15,690 nt of DNA from CAZFIO01 sp964519585 (GTDB lineage Bacteria; Bacillota; Clostridia; Tissierellales; Tissierellaceae). The translations under genes and the position numbers were made by a program. Under the pieces are notes generated by a model. That model was given only the letters and a program-made list of their open reading frames with translations. It was not told where the DNA came from and did not search any database. This document shows positions 1-6,967 of the stretch, piece by piece. The DNA lies in the NCBI GenBank assembly GCA_964519585.1, contig CAZFIO010000030.1, positions 1-15,690 of the forward strand, in the 5' to 3' direction. The stretch's first letter is position 1, and each line of letters starts with the position of its first letter.

Positions 1-487
1 AAAATACTAGTAGAAAAAAGTAGGCTGGATTTTCTATAAAATGTGTTACTGGTCTATTTATAATAAAAAACATAATAAAGGTTAATGCATAGATGGCAAG
101 CACACTAAGACTGGTAAATACTACAGATTGTCTTAACTTTTTACATAGTCTATGGTAGCCTTCACTCTGGACAATTGGGTCACTATGCAATTCCGCTGCA
201 TCAGCTCTTGTAGATTTCCAGATAAAAAATAGGTTATTTAACCCATCTACAAAATCCCATCCCGCCTCCTGGTAGCTTTCCATAATTTCCTCTGTAGGTT
301 CCTGGTTTTCATTGATTACAGGTTCTACACGGTATCGAACATCTGAAGGCTCACCCTTTGTAAAACGGAAAAACCAGAAGAAGGATGTCCCCTCTAAAAA
401 TAAACCCTGCTTGGCCAAATCAGATAGCCAAGATTCCATAGCAACTGCATCATAAAAATCAAAAGGCGGCCTTTTATAAACTTTCAT
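1..487 (-). CDS. DUF2812 domain membrane protein, partial at left edge
   Basis: Reading the minus strand from the ATG at 487 gives an open frame of about 162 residues that runs off the left edge. It starts MKVYKRPPFDFYD and continues with a soluble domain containing WLSDLAKQG and YQEAGWDFV, which is the pattern of DUF2812 proteins. A hydrophobic segment follows at about residues 123-145, and a second appears to begin at the edge. The start overlaps the end of the upstream PadR gene by 14 bases and has a GGGAGG ribosome site about 9 bases before it. DUF2812 genes commonly sit directly behind a PadR repressor, as here, so the two are probably one operon. The biochemical function of the family is unknown. 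The C-terminus is not visible. Confidence 0.8.
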   Translation of the reverse strand, partial: MKVYKRPPFDFYDAVAMESWLSDLAKQGLFLEGTSFFWFFRFTKGEPSDVRYRVEPVINENQEPTEEIMESYQEAGWDFVDGLNNLFFIWKSTRADAAELHSDPIVQSEGYHRLCKKLRQSVVFTSLSVLAIYALTFIMFFIINRPVTHFIENPAYFFLLVF

Positions 488-803
488 TGTTTTCATCCTC
501 CCATAGTCTGGCATCTCTTATGCACTGCTTAAGCCTCTCTAACTCCTCCTGATACATCTTAACCCCCTTGTCAGTGAGGCGATAAAAACGCTTTCGTCCC
601 TCTCTGCCAGTTTCTATAATAACTCCTTCCTCCTCAAAGCGTCCCAAAATAGTATAAAGTGTTGCAGGCCCCAAGCCCACACGCCCTTGTGTCAAAGCTT
701 CTACCTTACTTGCAATTTCAACTCCACTAGCCTCACCCTGCAAAAATACCATAAGGGTGTAAAACATACTTTCACTGACGACTTCTATTCGTTTTTTCCC
801 CAT
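474..803 (-). CDS. PadR family transcriptional regulator
   Basis: This is a winged-helix repressor of about 109 residues. It shows the PadR pattern: a first helix ending FYTLMVFL, then GPATLYTILGRFEEEGVI as recognition helix and following strand, then GRKRFYRLTDKG as the wing, and a C-terminal dimerising helix. I chose the ATG at 803 because GGGGGAT lies just upstream. The open frame could extend to 848, but those codons overlap the promoter. The gene overlaps the downstream DUF2812 gene, which it probably controls. PadR proteins usually repress their own operon, and a direct repeat around the promoter (827-864) could be the operator. The effector cannot be told from the sequence. Confidence 0.88.
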   Translation of the reverse strand: MGKKRIEVVSESMFYTLMVFLQGEASGVEIASKVEALTQGRVGLGPATLYTILGRFEEEGVIIETGREGRKRFYRLTDKGVKMYQEELERLKQCIRDARLWEDENNESL

Positions 804-826
804 GCTTATCCCCCTATTATCAATGG

Positions 827-867
827 TTGATATTGTATATGGTAACATCGAGGATTGATATTGTCAA
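827..867 (-). promoter_or_regulatory. PadR promoter with direct-repeat candidate operator
   Basis: On the minus strand a perfect -35 TTGACA (862-867) is separated by 17 bases from TACCAT (839-844). The ten-base word TTGATATTGT (plus-strand reading) occurs at 827-836 and again at 855-864, 28 bases apart. The copies flank the -10 and overlap the -35, a suitable position for autorepression by PadR. The promoter is read directly; the operator role is inferred. Confidence 0.55.
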
Positions 868-1011
868 TAATAATTATAATATTTTATAAATGTATTTTCT
901 CTTATCCTTTTCTTGAGTTTAGTTGTATAATTATCTCAGGTTAGTAATTTATACTATCTTATTTTTAAATATTTATTTTAATAGAAGTTATTAAAATATT
1001 TCTGTATTTCA

Positions 1012-1037
1012 TGTAAGATTTTATCTTTATTTTCGTC
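1012..1037 (+). promoter_or_regulatory. Candidate ECF-type promoter for the sigma/anti-sigma operon
   Basis: TGTAAG at 1012-1017 and CGTC at 1034-1037 are separated by 16 bases, close to the TGAAAC-N16-CGTC pattern recognised by many Firmicute ECF sigma factors. It lies directly before the sigma gene, suggesting autoregulation. The start point would fall near 1045, giving a very short leader that begins at the ribosome site, so the call is tentative. Confidence 0.35.
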
Positions 1038-1058
1038 ATATATATAGGAGGCGACAAG

Positions 1059-1562
1059 GTGATAAATGAGGATTTCGGAAAAATCTACCAAGCATACTTT
1101 AAGGATGTTTACTACTATATCTTAAGTCTGTCAAGGGATAAAGATATAGCAGAAGATATAACATCAGATACATTCTTAAAAGCAATAGAGGCCATAGATA
1201 ATTTCAGAGGGGATACTAAACTAAGGATATGGCTATGCCAAATAGCAAAGAATGAATATTTTTCCTATCTTCGAAAAAATAAAAATATGAGCCTAGAGGA
1301 TAATCTAGATGACCTTATAGATATAGAAGATGCTTATACTCTTGAAAAAGATGTTATTTCTAGGGATGAGATTGTAAGAATAAAGAATATTATAGATTCT
1401 TCACTTGAAGAACCCTATGCTGAAATATTTAGATTAAGGGCCTATGAAAACCTTAGTTTTAAGGAAATAGGCAGCCTCTTTGGAAGAACAGATAATTGGG
1501 CCTGTGTCATTTATCATAGGGCTAGAAAGAAGATACAAAAAGAATTGGAGGAAAAGCTATGA
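1059..1562 (+). CDS. ECF-family RNA polymerase sigma factor
   Basis: This 167-residue protein has the two ECF domains. Region 2 covers about residues 8-75, with YYYILSLSRDKDIAEDITSD matching the DAEDLTQ-type core-binding helix, followed by the DNA-melting segment ending in YLRK. Region 4 covers about residues 110-165, with YAEIFRLRAYENLSFKEIG and the recognition helix leading to HRARKKIQKEL. The start is GTG at 1059, seven bases after AGGAGG. The stop overlaps the next gene's ATG (ATGA), so the sigma factor is translationally coupled to its anti-sigma factor. It would redirect RNA polymerase to a small regulon in response to an envelope or chemical signal sensed by the partner. The signal and regulon are not apparent. 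Confidence 0.92.
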   Translation: MINEDFGKIYQAYFKDVYYYILSLSRDKDIAEDITSDTFLKAIEAIDNFRGDTKLRIWLCQIAKNEYFSYLRKNKNMSLEDNLDDLIDIEDAYTLEKDVISRDEIVRIKNIIDSSLEEPYAEIFRLRAYENLSFKEIGSLFGRTDNWACVIYHRARKKIQKELEEKL

Positions 1563-2431
1563 AATTATCCTGTAATACTATTGAAGATATGCTGCCATTA
1601 GTTGTAGAAGGCCTAGCTAGTGAGGATACAGTAAAACTCGTAAATGAGCATGTCCAGGCTTGTTCAAAATGTAATGAGGAATACATGAGATTAGGGGAAG
1701 CAAAAATAAGTTATAAATCTATAAGTAAGCCAGAAACTCTTCCTTTAAAAAGTATTAGGAGAAAGCTTAAAAATAAGAATATTTATATAGGGCTTTTATC
1801 TGCCCTTATTTTATTCTTGTCATTAGTTATTGCCCTCAATATAGCTACTAAACCCATACCATTGTCATATATGGAAGCTATTGAATCAACTAAGCTAGAA
1901 GATGGAAAGCTCTTTATTAAGTTTAACCCCATAGTATCTAATTATAGTATAGAATCCTATGGACCAAATCATGACATAATGGCCTGGAAAACAAATATAA
2001 GTAGACCTTTTAACAAGGGTGAAGCAAAAAACACTCTTGTAAATATTGATAATGAAAATCCTACCACAGTATATTATATAAATCAGACCAATGAATTAGA
2101 TAAATTAATATATGGAAAAGTCCCTCATAAAGGTCGGCTTACCCTTCCAAGGCTTGCTATGAACTACTATCTTTTAATCATGACTTTTCTATTTATTATA
2201 GGAGTATTTTTATATCTATTGCTCAAAAGAGCTAGAAAAATAAGACGAATACTAAAAATTGTAATAATATTTGCATTCTCCTATATTTTAGGGTCCTTAT
2301 TTGGATCTAGTGGTAACACCCATCATATTATTAGAGATTTTTGTTTTGTTTTAGTAACTAGCATATTATTCTTTTCTATAATTATATTGTTGGTCTATAA
2401 AGAATCTTTTTTAAATATGAAGAGACTATAA
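1559..2431 (+). CDS. Membrane anti-sigma factor with zinc-binding zf-HC2 domain
   Basis: This 290-residue protein begins with an anti-sigma zinc-binding domain: Cys5, then His31, Cys35 and Cys38 in the H-x3-C-x2-C arrangement of zf-HC2 or ZAS proteins. Predicted membrane segments lie at about residues 75-96, 200-221, 231-249 and 258-279. About 100 residues between the first two form an extracytoplasmic domain that could be the sensor. Its start overlaps the sigma-factor stop, the standard arrangement for a sigma factor and the antagonist that holds it at the membrane. Several C-terminal membrane segments are more than the single span of many such proteins. The signal sensed is unknown. Confidence 0.85.
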   Translation: MKLSCNTIEDMLPLVVEGLASEDTVKLVNEHVQACSKCNEEYMRLGEAKISYKSISKPETLPLKSIRRKLKNKNIYIGLLSALILFLSLVIALNIATKPIPLSYMEAIESTKLEDGKLFIKFNPIVSNYSIESYGPNHDIMAWKTNISRPFNKGEAKNTLVNIDNENPTTVYYINQTNELDKLIYGKVPHKGRLTLPRLAMNYYLLIMTFLFIIGVFLYLLLKRARKIRRILKIVIIFAFSYILGSLFGSSGNTHHIIRDFCFVLVTSILFFSIIILLVYKESFLNMKRL

Positions 2432-2440
2432 ACAAACCAT

Positions 2441-2518
2441 ATGTTTCTCTTTATGGAAGAACTTCATAAGAAGCAAAACATAAATCCAGAAGAGACCATA
2501 AGCATATACATGGATTAA
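2441..2518 (+). other. Very short ORF, possible gene remnant
   Basis: An ATG-started frame of 25 codons follows the anti-sigma gene (MFLFMEELHKKQ...ISIYMD). It has no convincing ribosome site. The composition looks protein-like, so it may be the tail of a deleted gene, but it could be chance. An AGAAGAGAC-YATAA word occurs both near 2418 and near 2488, hinting at a local duplication. Confidence 0.15.
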
Positions 2519-2540
2519 AGTTCTCTGCTATTCACCTATT

Positions 2541-2891
2541 TTATATAAAAATTGCCAATAGTAAACATATTATTGAAACTGTTGCTGCTATATAAAAGTG
2601 GTTCATATTTATTGTGTATAGGATGTTTGGATTATCTATATAATAATTTACTATTTTTACATCCCCTATATTTACAGCTAGGGGCATCTTTATGCTATTT
2701 TTTGAAGTGTATCTTTTCCCATCAACAAAATATTCAAATCTAGCTAATTTAGCATTTATATGCGGCAATCCTGGAGACATGGCTGGTTCAATATAGGTTA
2801 TGGTTCCTTGAGTTTCTTTAACCTTATTCCTATTTATAGATATTCCTATCACTAGTCTTAAGGAATATAAAAATGTGATAATAAAAAACAA
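2541..2891 (-). CDS. Small DUF3592-like membrane protein, start uncertain
   Basis: The open frame gives about 116 residues. An N-terminal hydrophobic segment is followed by a soluble domain with ARFEYFVDGKRYTSK and GDVKIVNYYIDNP, then a C-terminal membrane segment of about 20 residues. This helix, beta-domain, helix layout with 'VDGKxY...Y.DNP' is typical of DUF3592 proteins, whose function is unknown. The only available start is TTG at 2891, with AAAGG too close to it to be an ideal ribosome site. Immediately upstream are two stops and the remains of an XRE repressor (2901-2969), so the gene may have lost its proper start in a deletion and could be dead. Confidence 0.5.
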   Translation of the reverse strand: MFFIITFLYSLRLVIGISINRNKVKETQGTITYIEPAMSPGLPHINAKLARFEYFVDGKRYTSKNSIKMPLAVNIGDVKIVNYYIDNPNILYTINMNHFYIAATVSIICLLLAIFI

Positions 2892-2900
2892 ACCTTTCTA

Positions 2901-2969
2901 TCAAATATCATTTTCCATGGTATTTATGGTTTGTCCTGTGACTTTACATAGGTTGGCTAATTCTGGGAT
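2901..2969 (-). pseudogene. XRE-family HTH repressor remnant
   Basis: The minus strand from 2969 reads IPELANLCKVTGQTINTMEND and then stops. This matches residues of the intact XRE protein at 13318-13509 around AELADLCKVTRQTINAIEND, with one three-base loss. Both ends of the gene are missing. It lies between the fluoride-riboswitch promoter and the DUF3592-like gene, so it marks a deletion or rearrangement joint. It is one of three copies of this repressor type in the window. Confidence 0.8.
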
Positions 2970-2977
2970 ACAAAATA

Positions 2978-3006
2978 TTGCTAATATTTTCTTAATATAG
3001 TATAAT
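2978..3006 (+). promoter_or_regulatory. Sigma-A promoter of the fluoride-riboswitch operon
   Basis: TTGCTA at 2978-2983 is followed after exactly 17 bases by a perfect TATAAT at 3001-3006. Transcription would begin near 3012-3014, at the first base of the aptamer, which agrees with the riboswitch lying at the extreme 5' end of the transcript. Confidence 0.75.
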
Positions 3007-3013
3007 AATTATT

Positions 3014-3072
3014 GGGAATGAAGTTCTCCCTTGGTAAGACCTAAACGGCTTTTATAGCTGATGACTTCTGCA
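3014..3072 (+). ncRNA. Fluoride riboswitch aptamer (crcB motif)
   Basis: The segment starts GGGAATGAAGTTCTCCC, giving stem P1 with the conserved ATGAAGTTC-type loop. It continues through a small variable hairpin and TAAACGGC, and ends GCTGATGACTTCT. This order and wording (GATG-A-GTTC, AAACnGC, GCTGATGaCtuCU) is the crcB-motif aptamer, which binds fluoride with magnesium ions. The conserved late segment is also the left arm of a terminator, as expected for a transcriptional ON switch: fluoride binding prevents the terminator and lets the downstream genes be made. Known downstream genes in this class include fluoride exporters, universal stress proteins and sodium/proton antiporters. The last two are what follow here. 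Confidence 0.9.
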
Positions 3073-3102
3073 AAATTTTTTTGCAGAAATCATCAGTTTT
3101 TT
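3058..3102 (+). terminator. Riboswitch-controlled intrinsic terminator
   Basis: CTGATGACTTCTGC (from 3058) pairs with GCAGAAATCATCAG (ending 3096) across an A/T-rich tip, with one mismatch, followed by TTTTTT. The left arm overlaps the 3' conserved part of the fluoride aptamer, so the two structures exclude each other. This is the expression platform. Confidence 0.88.
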
Positions 3103-3140
3103 GTATTTAAAGAATATTTTTGATAGAGGAGAATGAAAAT

Positions 3141-3455
3141 ATGAGAAAATTATTACTAGCTATAGATGGAAGCGAAAGAAGTCTAAACTCCATAGAATTG
3201 GTTAAATCACGTTACTCACCAAATGATGTGGAAATTACCTTACTTATTGTTCGTGAGGACTTGGACAATATCCGCTCACATGCTGAGTATGGGCAGGCTG
3301 GAGAAGAGATTCTACTATATGCCATGGAAAAAAATATTGATGCTATTGTCATGACTAAATCTACTAAAAGAGGCTGGTCTCGTATTATTGGCTCCGTAAC
3401 AACATATGGGGTTAAATACTCATCTTGTCTTGTTGTAATTGTCCCAGAAAGGTAG
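3141..3455 (+). CDS. UspA-like universal stress protein, internally shortened
   Basis: The protein has 104 residues from the ATG at 3141, preceded by AGAGGAGA; an upstream TTG at 3120 lies within the leader and is unlikely. It opens with MRKLLLAIDGS, whose Asp9 is the usual nucleotide-contact residue. It ends with IDAIVMTKSTKRGWSRIIG and the final strand LVVIVPE, the usual UspA C-terminus. Family members have about 140 residues. Here the stretch between VREDLDNIR and EYGQAGEEIL appears to lack about 35 residues, including a helix and strand of the fold. I infer an in-frame internal deletion, so the product may be nonfunctional. It is the first gene behind the fluoride riboswitch. Confidence 0.75.
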   Translation: MRKLLLAIDGSERSLNSIELVKSRYSPNDVEITLLIVREDLDNIRSHAEYGQAGEEILLYAMEKNIDAIVMTKSTKRGWSRIIGSVTTYGVKYSSCLVVIVPER

Positions 3456-3464
3456 GTGGAGGGG

Positions 3465-4207
3465 ATGTTGACAAGTCTTGCCCTTATCTTCTGAACTTAT
3501 TAGACAAAAGTATCCTAAACATTTCAACTGAACTAGGTCAGATAGCCTTAATTATCATCTTAACTAGGGCTGGTCTAAATTTGGACTTAAAAGATTTAAA
3601 ACAGGTAGGCCGGCCTGCTATACTTATGTGCTTTCTACCTGCTTGTTTTGAAATTTTTGCTACTATTATATTTGCACCTAGATTTTTAGGGTTAACACTT
3701 TTGGAGTCTGCCATTTTGGGCACTGTAATTGCAGCAGTTTCACCTGCAGTGGTTGTTCCTAAAATGCTTTATTTAATGGAGCAGGGCTATGGAACCAATA
3801 AAAGTATCCCCCAAATGATTATGGCTGGAGCATCGGTTGATTGGGTAGCAGCTGAGGTATGGCTTTTTGTTTTGGTTGGTGCTACAGTAAATATTTCTTA
3901 TGCCTTTAATGCAGGATTGATGACTATAATTTTACTTGCTTATGTTATACTGTTTCGTATGTTGGGTATTATTATATCCTTATTTAATACAAACTTAAAT
4001 CCTAAGGAACGTATATTTACAGCCATATCATATATGCCTAAAGCCACAGTCCAAGCAGCGATTGGTGGACTACCCCTAGCCATGGGCCTTTCTAATGGAG
4101 ACACTATCTTGACAGTGGCTGTACTTTCTATCTTAATTACGGCTCCAATTGGGGCTGGCCTAATTGATTTTACCCATAAAAGACTACTTTTTAAAGAGTC
4201 TCAATAA
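3465..4207 (+). pseudogene. Cation/proton antiporter (CPA family), broken by two deletions
   Basis: The natural start is probably ATG 3465 after GGAGGGG, which reads MLTSLALIF and then stops. In another frame the protein resumes at LLNLLDKSILNIS and continues with ARAGLNLDLKD-type sequence (seen as LTRAGLNLDLKDL), AVSPAVVVPKML and GASVD. It then jumps to WVAAEVWLFVLVGATVNI and ends after AISYMPKATVQAAIGG. Antiporters of this family have about 390-400 residues. About 35 residues of the first helices are missing with a frame change, and about 100 residues are missing after GASVD, normally followed by several more helices. The open frame can be extended to 3425, but that part only overlaps UspA. 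It sits behind the fluoride riboswitch, where it may once have helped exclude fluoride or restore proton balance. Confidence 0.85.
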
Positions 4208-4428
4208 AAATAGGCCTGTATCAGCCAGGCTAGGATTATCAATATTAATCTTCTAGTTCTATATAGATGTTATTGTGCCCAACCACTTATTTTTGTTCTT
4301 GAAGATAAAAAGCGAAGTCTTTTAGTCTTGACTGACCTAAACTTCGCTCTATCAAGTAACTAGTTTAGTCTATATGAAATATCTTGAGGAAACTTCTTAT
4401 CTGGCTAAGATGTGATTTTACCTGAATT
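4208..4428. other. Intergenic region between convergent units
   Basis: No gene is visible. It holds one copy of the hairpin repeat (4307-4350) and a short GCCTG/CAGGC stem just after the antiporter stop. Confidence 0.5.
4307..4350 (-). repeat. Hairpin repeat copy A, terminator-like for the ars/permease operon
   Basis: Arms AGCGAAGT (4311-4318) and ACTTCGCT (4341-4348) enclose a loop containing GTCTTGACTGACCTAAA. On the minus strand the stem is followed by TTTTT, so it can act as the terminator of the operon ending at 4429. Copies B (11950-11996) and C (13887-13933) share the loop. This copy has a G-C pair where copy B has A-T, a compensating change that supports a selected stem. Confidence 0.7.
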
Positions 4429-4662
4429 TTATATATTTAGTATTTGGTTTAATTCCTTTACTGATAATACCTTGCCAACTGATACTAGCTTTTCATCTAC
4501 TACTAGGGCTGGTGTGGTCATAACTCCGTAACGAACAATCTCCTTTAATTCTTCCACATTTTCTAGCCTGGCATCAAGGTCTGAGTCCGTCAAAACCTTC
4601 CTTAAATTCTTTTCTAACTTCTCACATTTAGAGCATCCTGCTCCCAATATTTTTATTACCAT
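4429..4662 (-). CDS. Small thioredoxin-like redox protein
   Basis: This 77-residue protein has a thioredoxin/glutaredoxin half-fold: strand MVIKIL, the active site GAGCSKC with Cys10 and Cys13, and the cis-proline loop MTTPALVV with Pro51. It belongs to the short 'redox-active disulfide protein' group. AGGAGG stands before the ATG, and the gene follows the permease stop by 11 bases as the last gene of the operon. In Firmicutes such proteins are often encoded beside DUF318 permeases and ArsR regulators. A role in reducing a metalloid substrate or the permease cysteines is plausible but inferred. Confidence 0.85.
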   Translation of the reverse strand: MVIKILGAGCSKCEKLEKNLRKVLTDSDLDARLENVEELKEIVRYGVMTTPALVVDEKLVSVGKVLSVKELNQILNI

Positions 4663-4673
4663 GATAATCCTCC

Positions 4674-5678
4674 TTATATAAATAGAAATGAAATAAAGTT
4701 TAGACCATATCCTACTATTATTATACCTATTGCTGCTATAGCAATAAAGGTGGCTAATAATTTAGGTTTAACAACCTTACTCAACATTACAAGGGATGGT
4801 ATGGACATGGTGGTTACCCCCATCATAAAAGCAATAACTGTACCTATTCCTACTCCCTTGGCTACAAGAGCCTCTGCTATAGGTATGGTTCCAAAAATAT
4901 CTGCATATATGGGAATTCCAATAAAGGTAGCTATAAGAACAGAAAAGGGATTTCCACTTCCCAAGGTTTTTTCTATGATAGATTGAGGAAGCCAGTTGTG
5001 TATTCCTGCACCAATCCCAACCCCTATAAGAATGTAAATCCATACCCTGGAAAAGATATCCTTTACCTGATCCTTGGCAAAGTTTACTCTATCCCTAGAG
5101 GACATCTCTTCAACTTCTACTTCACTGGCCTCTACTCCCCACACATAGGATTCTACATGTTTTTTCATATCCAGCATTTCTATAATAAGACCACCAATTA
5201 TTGCAACAATTACCCCTGTAGCTACATATATTATTCCGATTTTTGCCCCGAAGGTAGACATAAGTAGGAGAAATGCTGCCAAGTCTACCATAGGTGAAGA
5301 TATTAAGAAAGAAAAGGTTGCCCCCAAGGGCAGTCCTGCCGATACAAATCCTATAAAAATAGGGATAGAAGAACAGGAGCAAAAAGGAGTTAAAATTCCC
5401 AAAAGGGCCCCTAGTATATTCCCCTTTATTCCTTTAATACCGCCTAAAAGTTTCTTGGTTCTTTCAGGTGGAAAATAAGATTGTATATAGGATATGAAAA
5501 ATATCATCACTGATAGAAGTATAAATATTTTTATTACATCGTATATAAAGAAGTGGATGCTTTCACCTATCCTGGTGTCCATAGATAATTTAAATACCTT
5601 TTCAACCAATAATTCTACTAAGTCCCATAGCCATTTCATTTTTAAAACCTGTGCATTTAGCCAAGTAAATATATTCAT
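4674..5678 (-). CDS. DUF318/ArsP-type permease (COG0701)
   Basis: This integral membrane protein has about 334 residues from the ATG at 5678, chosen because AGGAGG lies 8 bases upstream; a TTG at 5702 precedes that ribosome site. It shows at least eight hydrophobic segments split by a charged cytoplasmic loop around EVEVEEMSSRDRVNFAKDQ. The signature TPFCSCSSIPIF has Cys100 and Cys102, and a second related repeat contains GIPIYADIFGTIPIAEAL. This is the COG0701 permease family, which includes ArsP (organoarsenical efflux) and related metal exporters. It lies between a CobW GTPase and a thioredoxin-like protein under arsR, so export of an arsenical or thiophilic metal is the best guess. The exact substrate is unknown. 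Confidence 0.88.
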   Translation of the reverse strand: MNIFTWLNAQVLKMKWLWDLVELLVEKVFKLSMDTRIGESIHFFIYDVIKIFILLSVMIFFISYIQSYFPPERTKKLLGGIKGIKGNILGALLGILTPFCSCSSIPIFIGFVSAGLPLGATFSFLISSPMVDLAAFLLLMSTFGAKIGIIYVATGVIVAIIGGLIIEMLDMKKHVESYVWGVEASEVEVEEMSSRDRVNFAKDQVKDIFSRVWIYILIGVGIGAGIHNWLPQSIIEKTLGSGNPFSVLIATFIGIPIYADIFGTIPIAEALVAKGVGIGTVIAFMMGVTTMSIPSLVMLSKVVKPKLLATFIAIAAIGIIIVGYGLNFISFLFI

Positions 5679-5705
5679 CTTTCTGCCTCCTATACTAAGC
5701 AAAAC

Positions 5706-6638
5706 CTACCTTAACTTCATTTCTTCCCCCACTATTTCTTCCCAAGCCTTAAAGATGGGTCTGATTATATGGGGTCCTATTTTTGATATTATTACTAGTT
5801 CAGATGTATCTACACCCTTGTCAGTAGACCTATAATCTATTGTTTTATTAACCACATCTACCTGTTTCCACCCATCATCAAGCCTAAAAAATCCCTTTAT
5901 TCTATAGGCATCTTTTTTTATTTCGTCTAGAAAGAGGTTAAGTTTTTCCTTAGGCAATTCCCCATCAAAACTAAGAGTCAAAGTTTTTGGCCTATTTTCA
6001 GGAGTATTTGTAGTATCTTCTTTGCCTCCCCAATCATTTACCATCAGGTCCTTATCTAGGAAGTCGTAGTCAATTTCTCCCATTCTTGATTCAACCACAT
6101 GGGCCTTCTGGTTAATTTCCCTGATCTTTTCTTTAATTTTTAGCAACTTTTCATCCTCTATTAGATCTACCTTGGATATGACTACTAGATGGGAGAACCT
6201 TAGCTGTCTTTCTACTGTTTCAATATCTTCTATTTGTTCTAGAAAATTAACCCCATCTACAATACAGATTGCCCCACTATAATGGTATACATCTCCCTTT
6301 ACTACTTGAACTGCTTCTAAAAATTCATTTATATTGGATGGGTCTGCTAGTCCTGAACTTTCAACAAAAACATATTCCATATTTCTATCTGACATTTCCA
6401 CCAAGGCAGATACAAAGGAAAGTTGTAAGCAGGAGCAAAAAATTGACCCCTTGTTTAACTCTACTAATTCCATTCCTTCTTTTTTAATTATAGCCCCATC
6501 TATACCTATCTTGCCAAACTCATTCATTATTACTGAAACCTTCTTATTCTCTAAATCATTTAACACATTTGTCAAGAAGGTGGTTTTTCCTGCCCCCAAA
6601 AATCCTGTAAGTAAATATAGCTTTGTTTTGCCTAACAT
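5706..6638 (-). CDS. CobW/COG0523-family GTPase
   Basis: This 310-residue P-loop GTPase has Walker A GFLGAGKT at residues 12-19, ESSGLADP at 93-100, SKVD at 155-158 and a C-terminal CobW_C-like domain ending near WKQVDVV. Most COG0523 proteins carry a CxCC metal motif after the first switch; here the site reads GSIFCSCL, with Cys68 and Cys70 only. That wording defines a variant subgroup and may alter metal choice. GAGGG stands before the ATG at 6638. The gene lies between arsC remnants and the permease in one direction, so it probably acts as a metal or metalloid chaperone or regulator for that transport unit. That link is inferred from context. Confidence 0.88.
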   Translation of the reverse strand: MLGKTKLYLLTGFLGAGKTTFLTNVLNDLENKKVSVIMNEFGKIGIDGAIIKKEGMELVELNKGSIFCSCLQLSFVSALVEMSDRNMEYVFVESSGLADPSNINEFLEAVQVVKGDVYHYSGAICIVDGVNFLEQIEDIETVERQLRFSHLVVISKVDLIEDEKLLKIKEKIREINQKAHVVESRMGEIDYDFLDKDLMVNDWGGKEDTTNTPENRPKTLTLSFDGELPKEKLNLFLDEIKKDAYRIKGFFRLDDGWKQVDVVNKTIDYRSTDKGVDTSELVIISKIGPHIIRPIFKAWEEIVGEEMKLR

Positions 6639-6687
6639 CTATATCCCTCTTTCCTTATAGTCTTTTCTTATTAATTGGTTTCCAATT

Positions 6688-6827
6688 TTATTTTTCTATT
6701 AACTTTTCTACCTTTTCCTTTATAAGATCTCTAGTCACTCTATAGTCTTCTGTAGGACCGCCTGTTGGACCATCTAATCCCCAATCATCATTATGAGCAT
6801 TTGCAAGTACTGGACATACTACATTGC
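6688..6827 (-). pseudogene. arsC remnant (thioredoxin-type arsenate reductase C-terminus)
   Basis: The minus frame reads NVVCPVLANAHNDDWGLDGP followed by TGGPTEDYR and a basic helix ending KVEKLIEK and stop at 6688. DWGL-DP-TG followed by a terminal amphipathic helix is the C-terminal pattern of the low-molecular-weight arsenate reductases. The N-terminal P-loop and catalytic cysteine are absent. The upstream end fuses directly to an efflux-pump remnant, so a deletion has removed the end of one gene and the start of the next. Confidence 0.7.
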
Positions 6828-6967
6828 AGGTACCTCAACCAATACCCCTACTACAGTTGCAAGTGTAGCTCCTGAATCAAGTCCAAATGAGGATATTGCA
6901 ACTGCAACTGCTAGTTCAAAGAAATTTGATGCCCCTATCATTCCTGCTGGTGCAGCTACATTGTATA
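6822..6967 (-). pseudogene. ACR3/ArsB arsenite efflux pump remnant
   Basis: The minus frame from 6962 reads NVAAPAGMIGASNFFELAVA, then VAISSFGLDSG, ATLATVVGVLVEVPAM and a stop. This is the well-conserved penultimate part of ACR3 arsenite efflux proteins, but only about 47 of roughly 350-400 residues remain. It follows arsR directly, where an efflux gene is expected, so this was once a complete arsR-ACR3-arsC operon. The plus-strand ORF at 6793-7077 is merely its shadow. Confidence 0.85.

Noticed and set aside
4983..5835. Several ORFs of 86-113 codons within the permease and CobW genes
   Set aside because: They are other-frame shadows; the permease and CobW frames carry clear family motifs.
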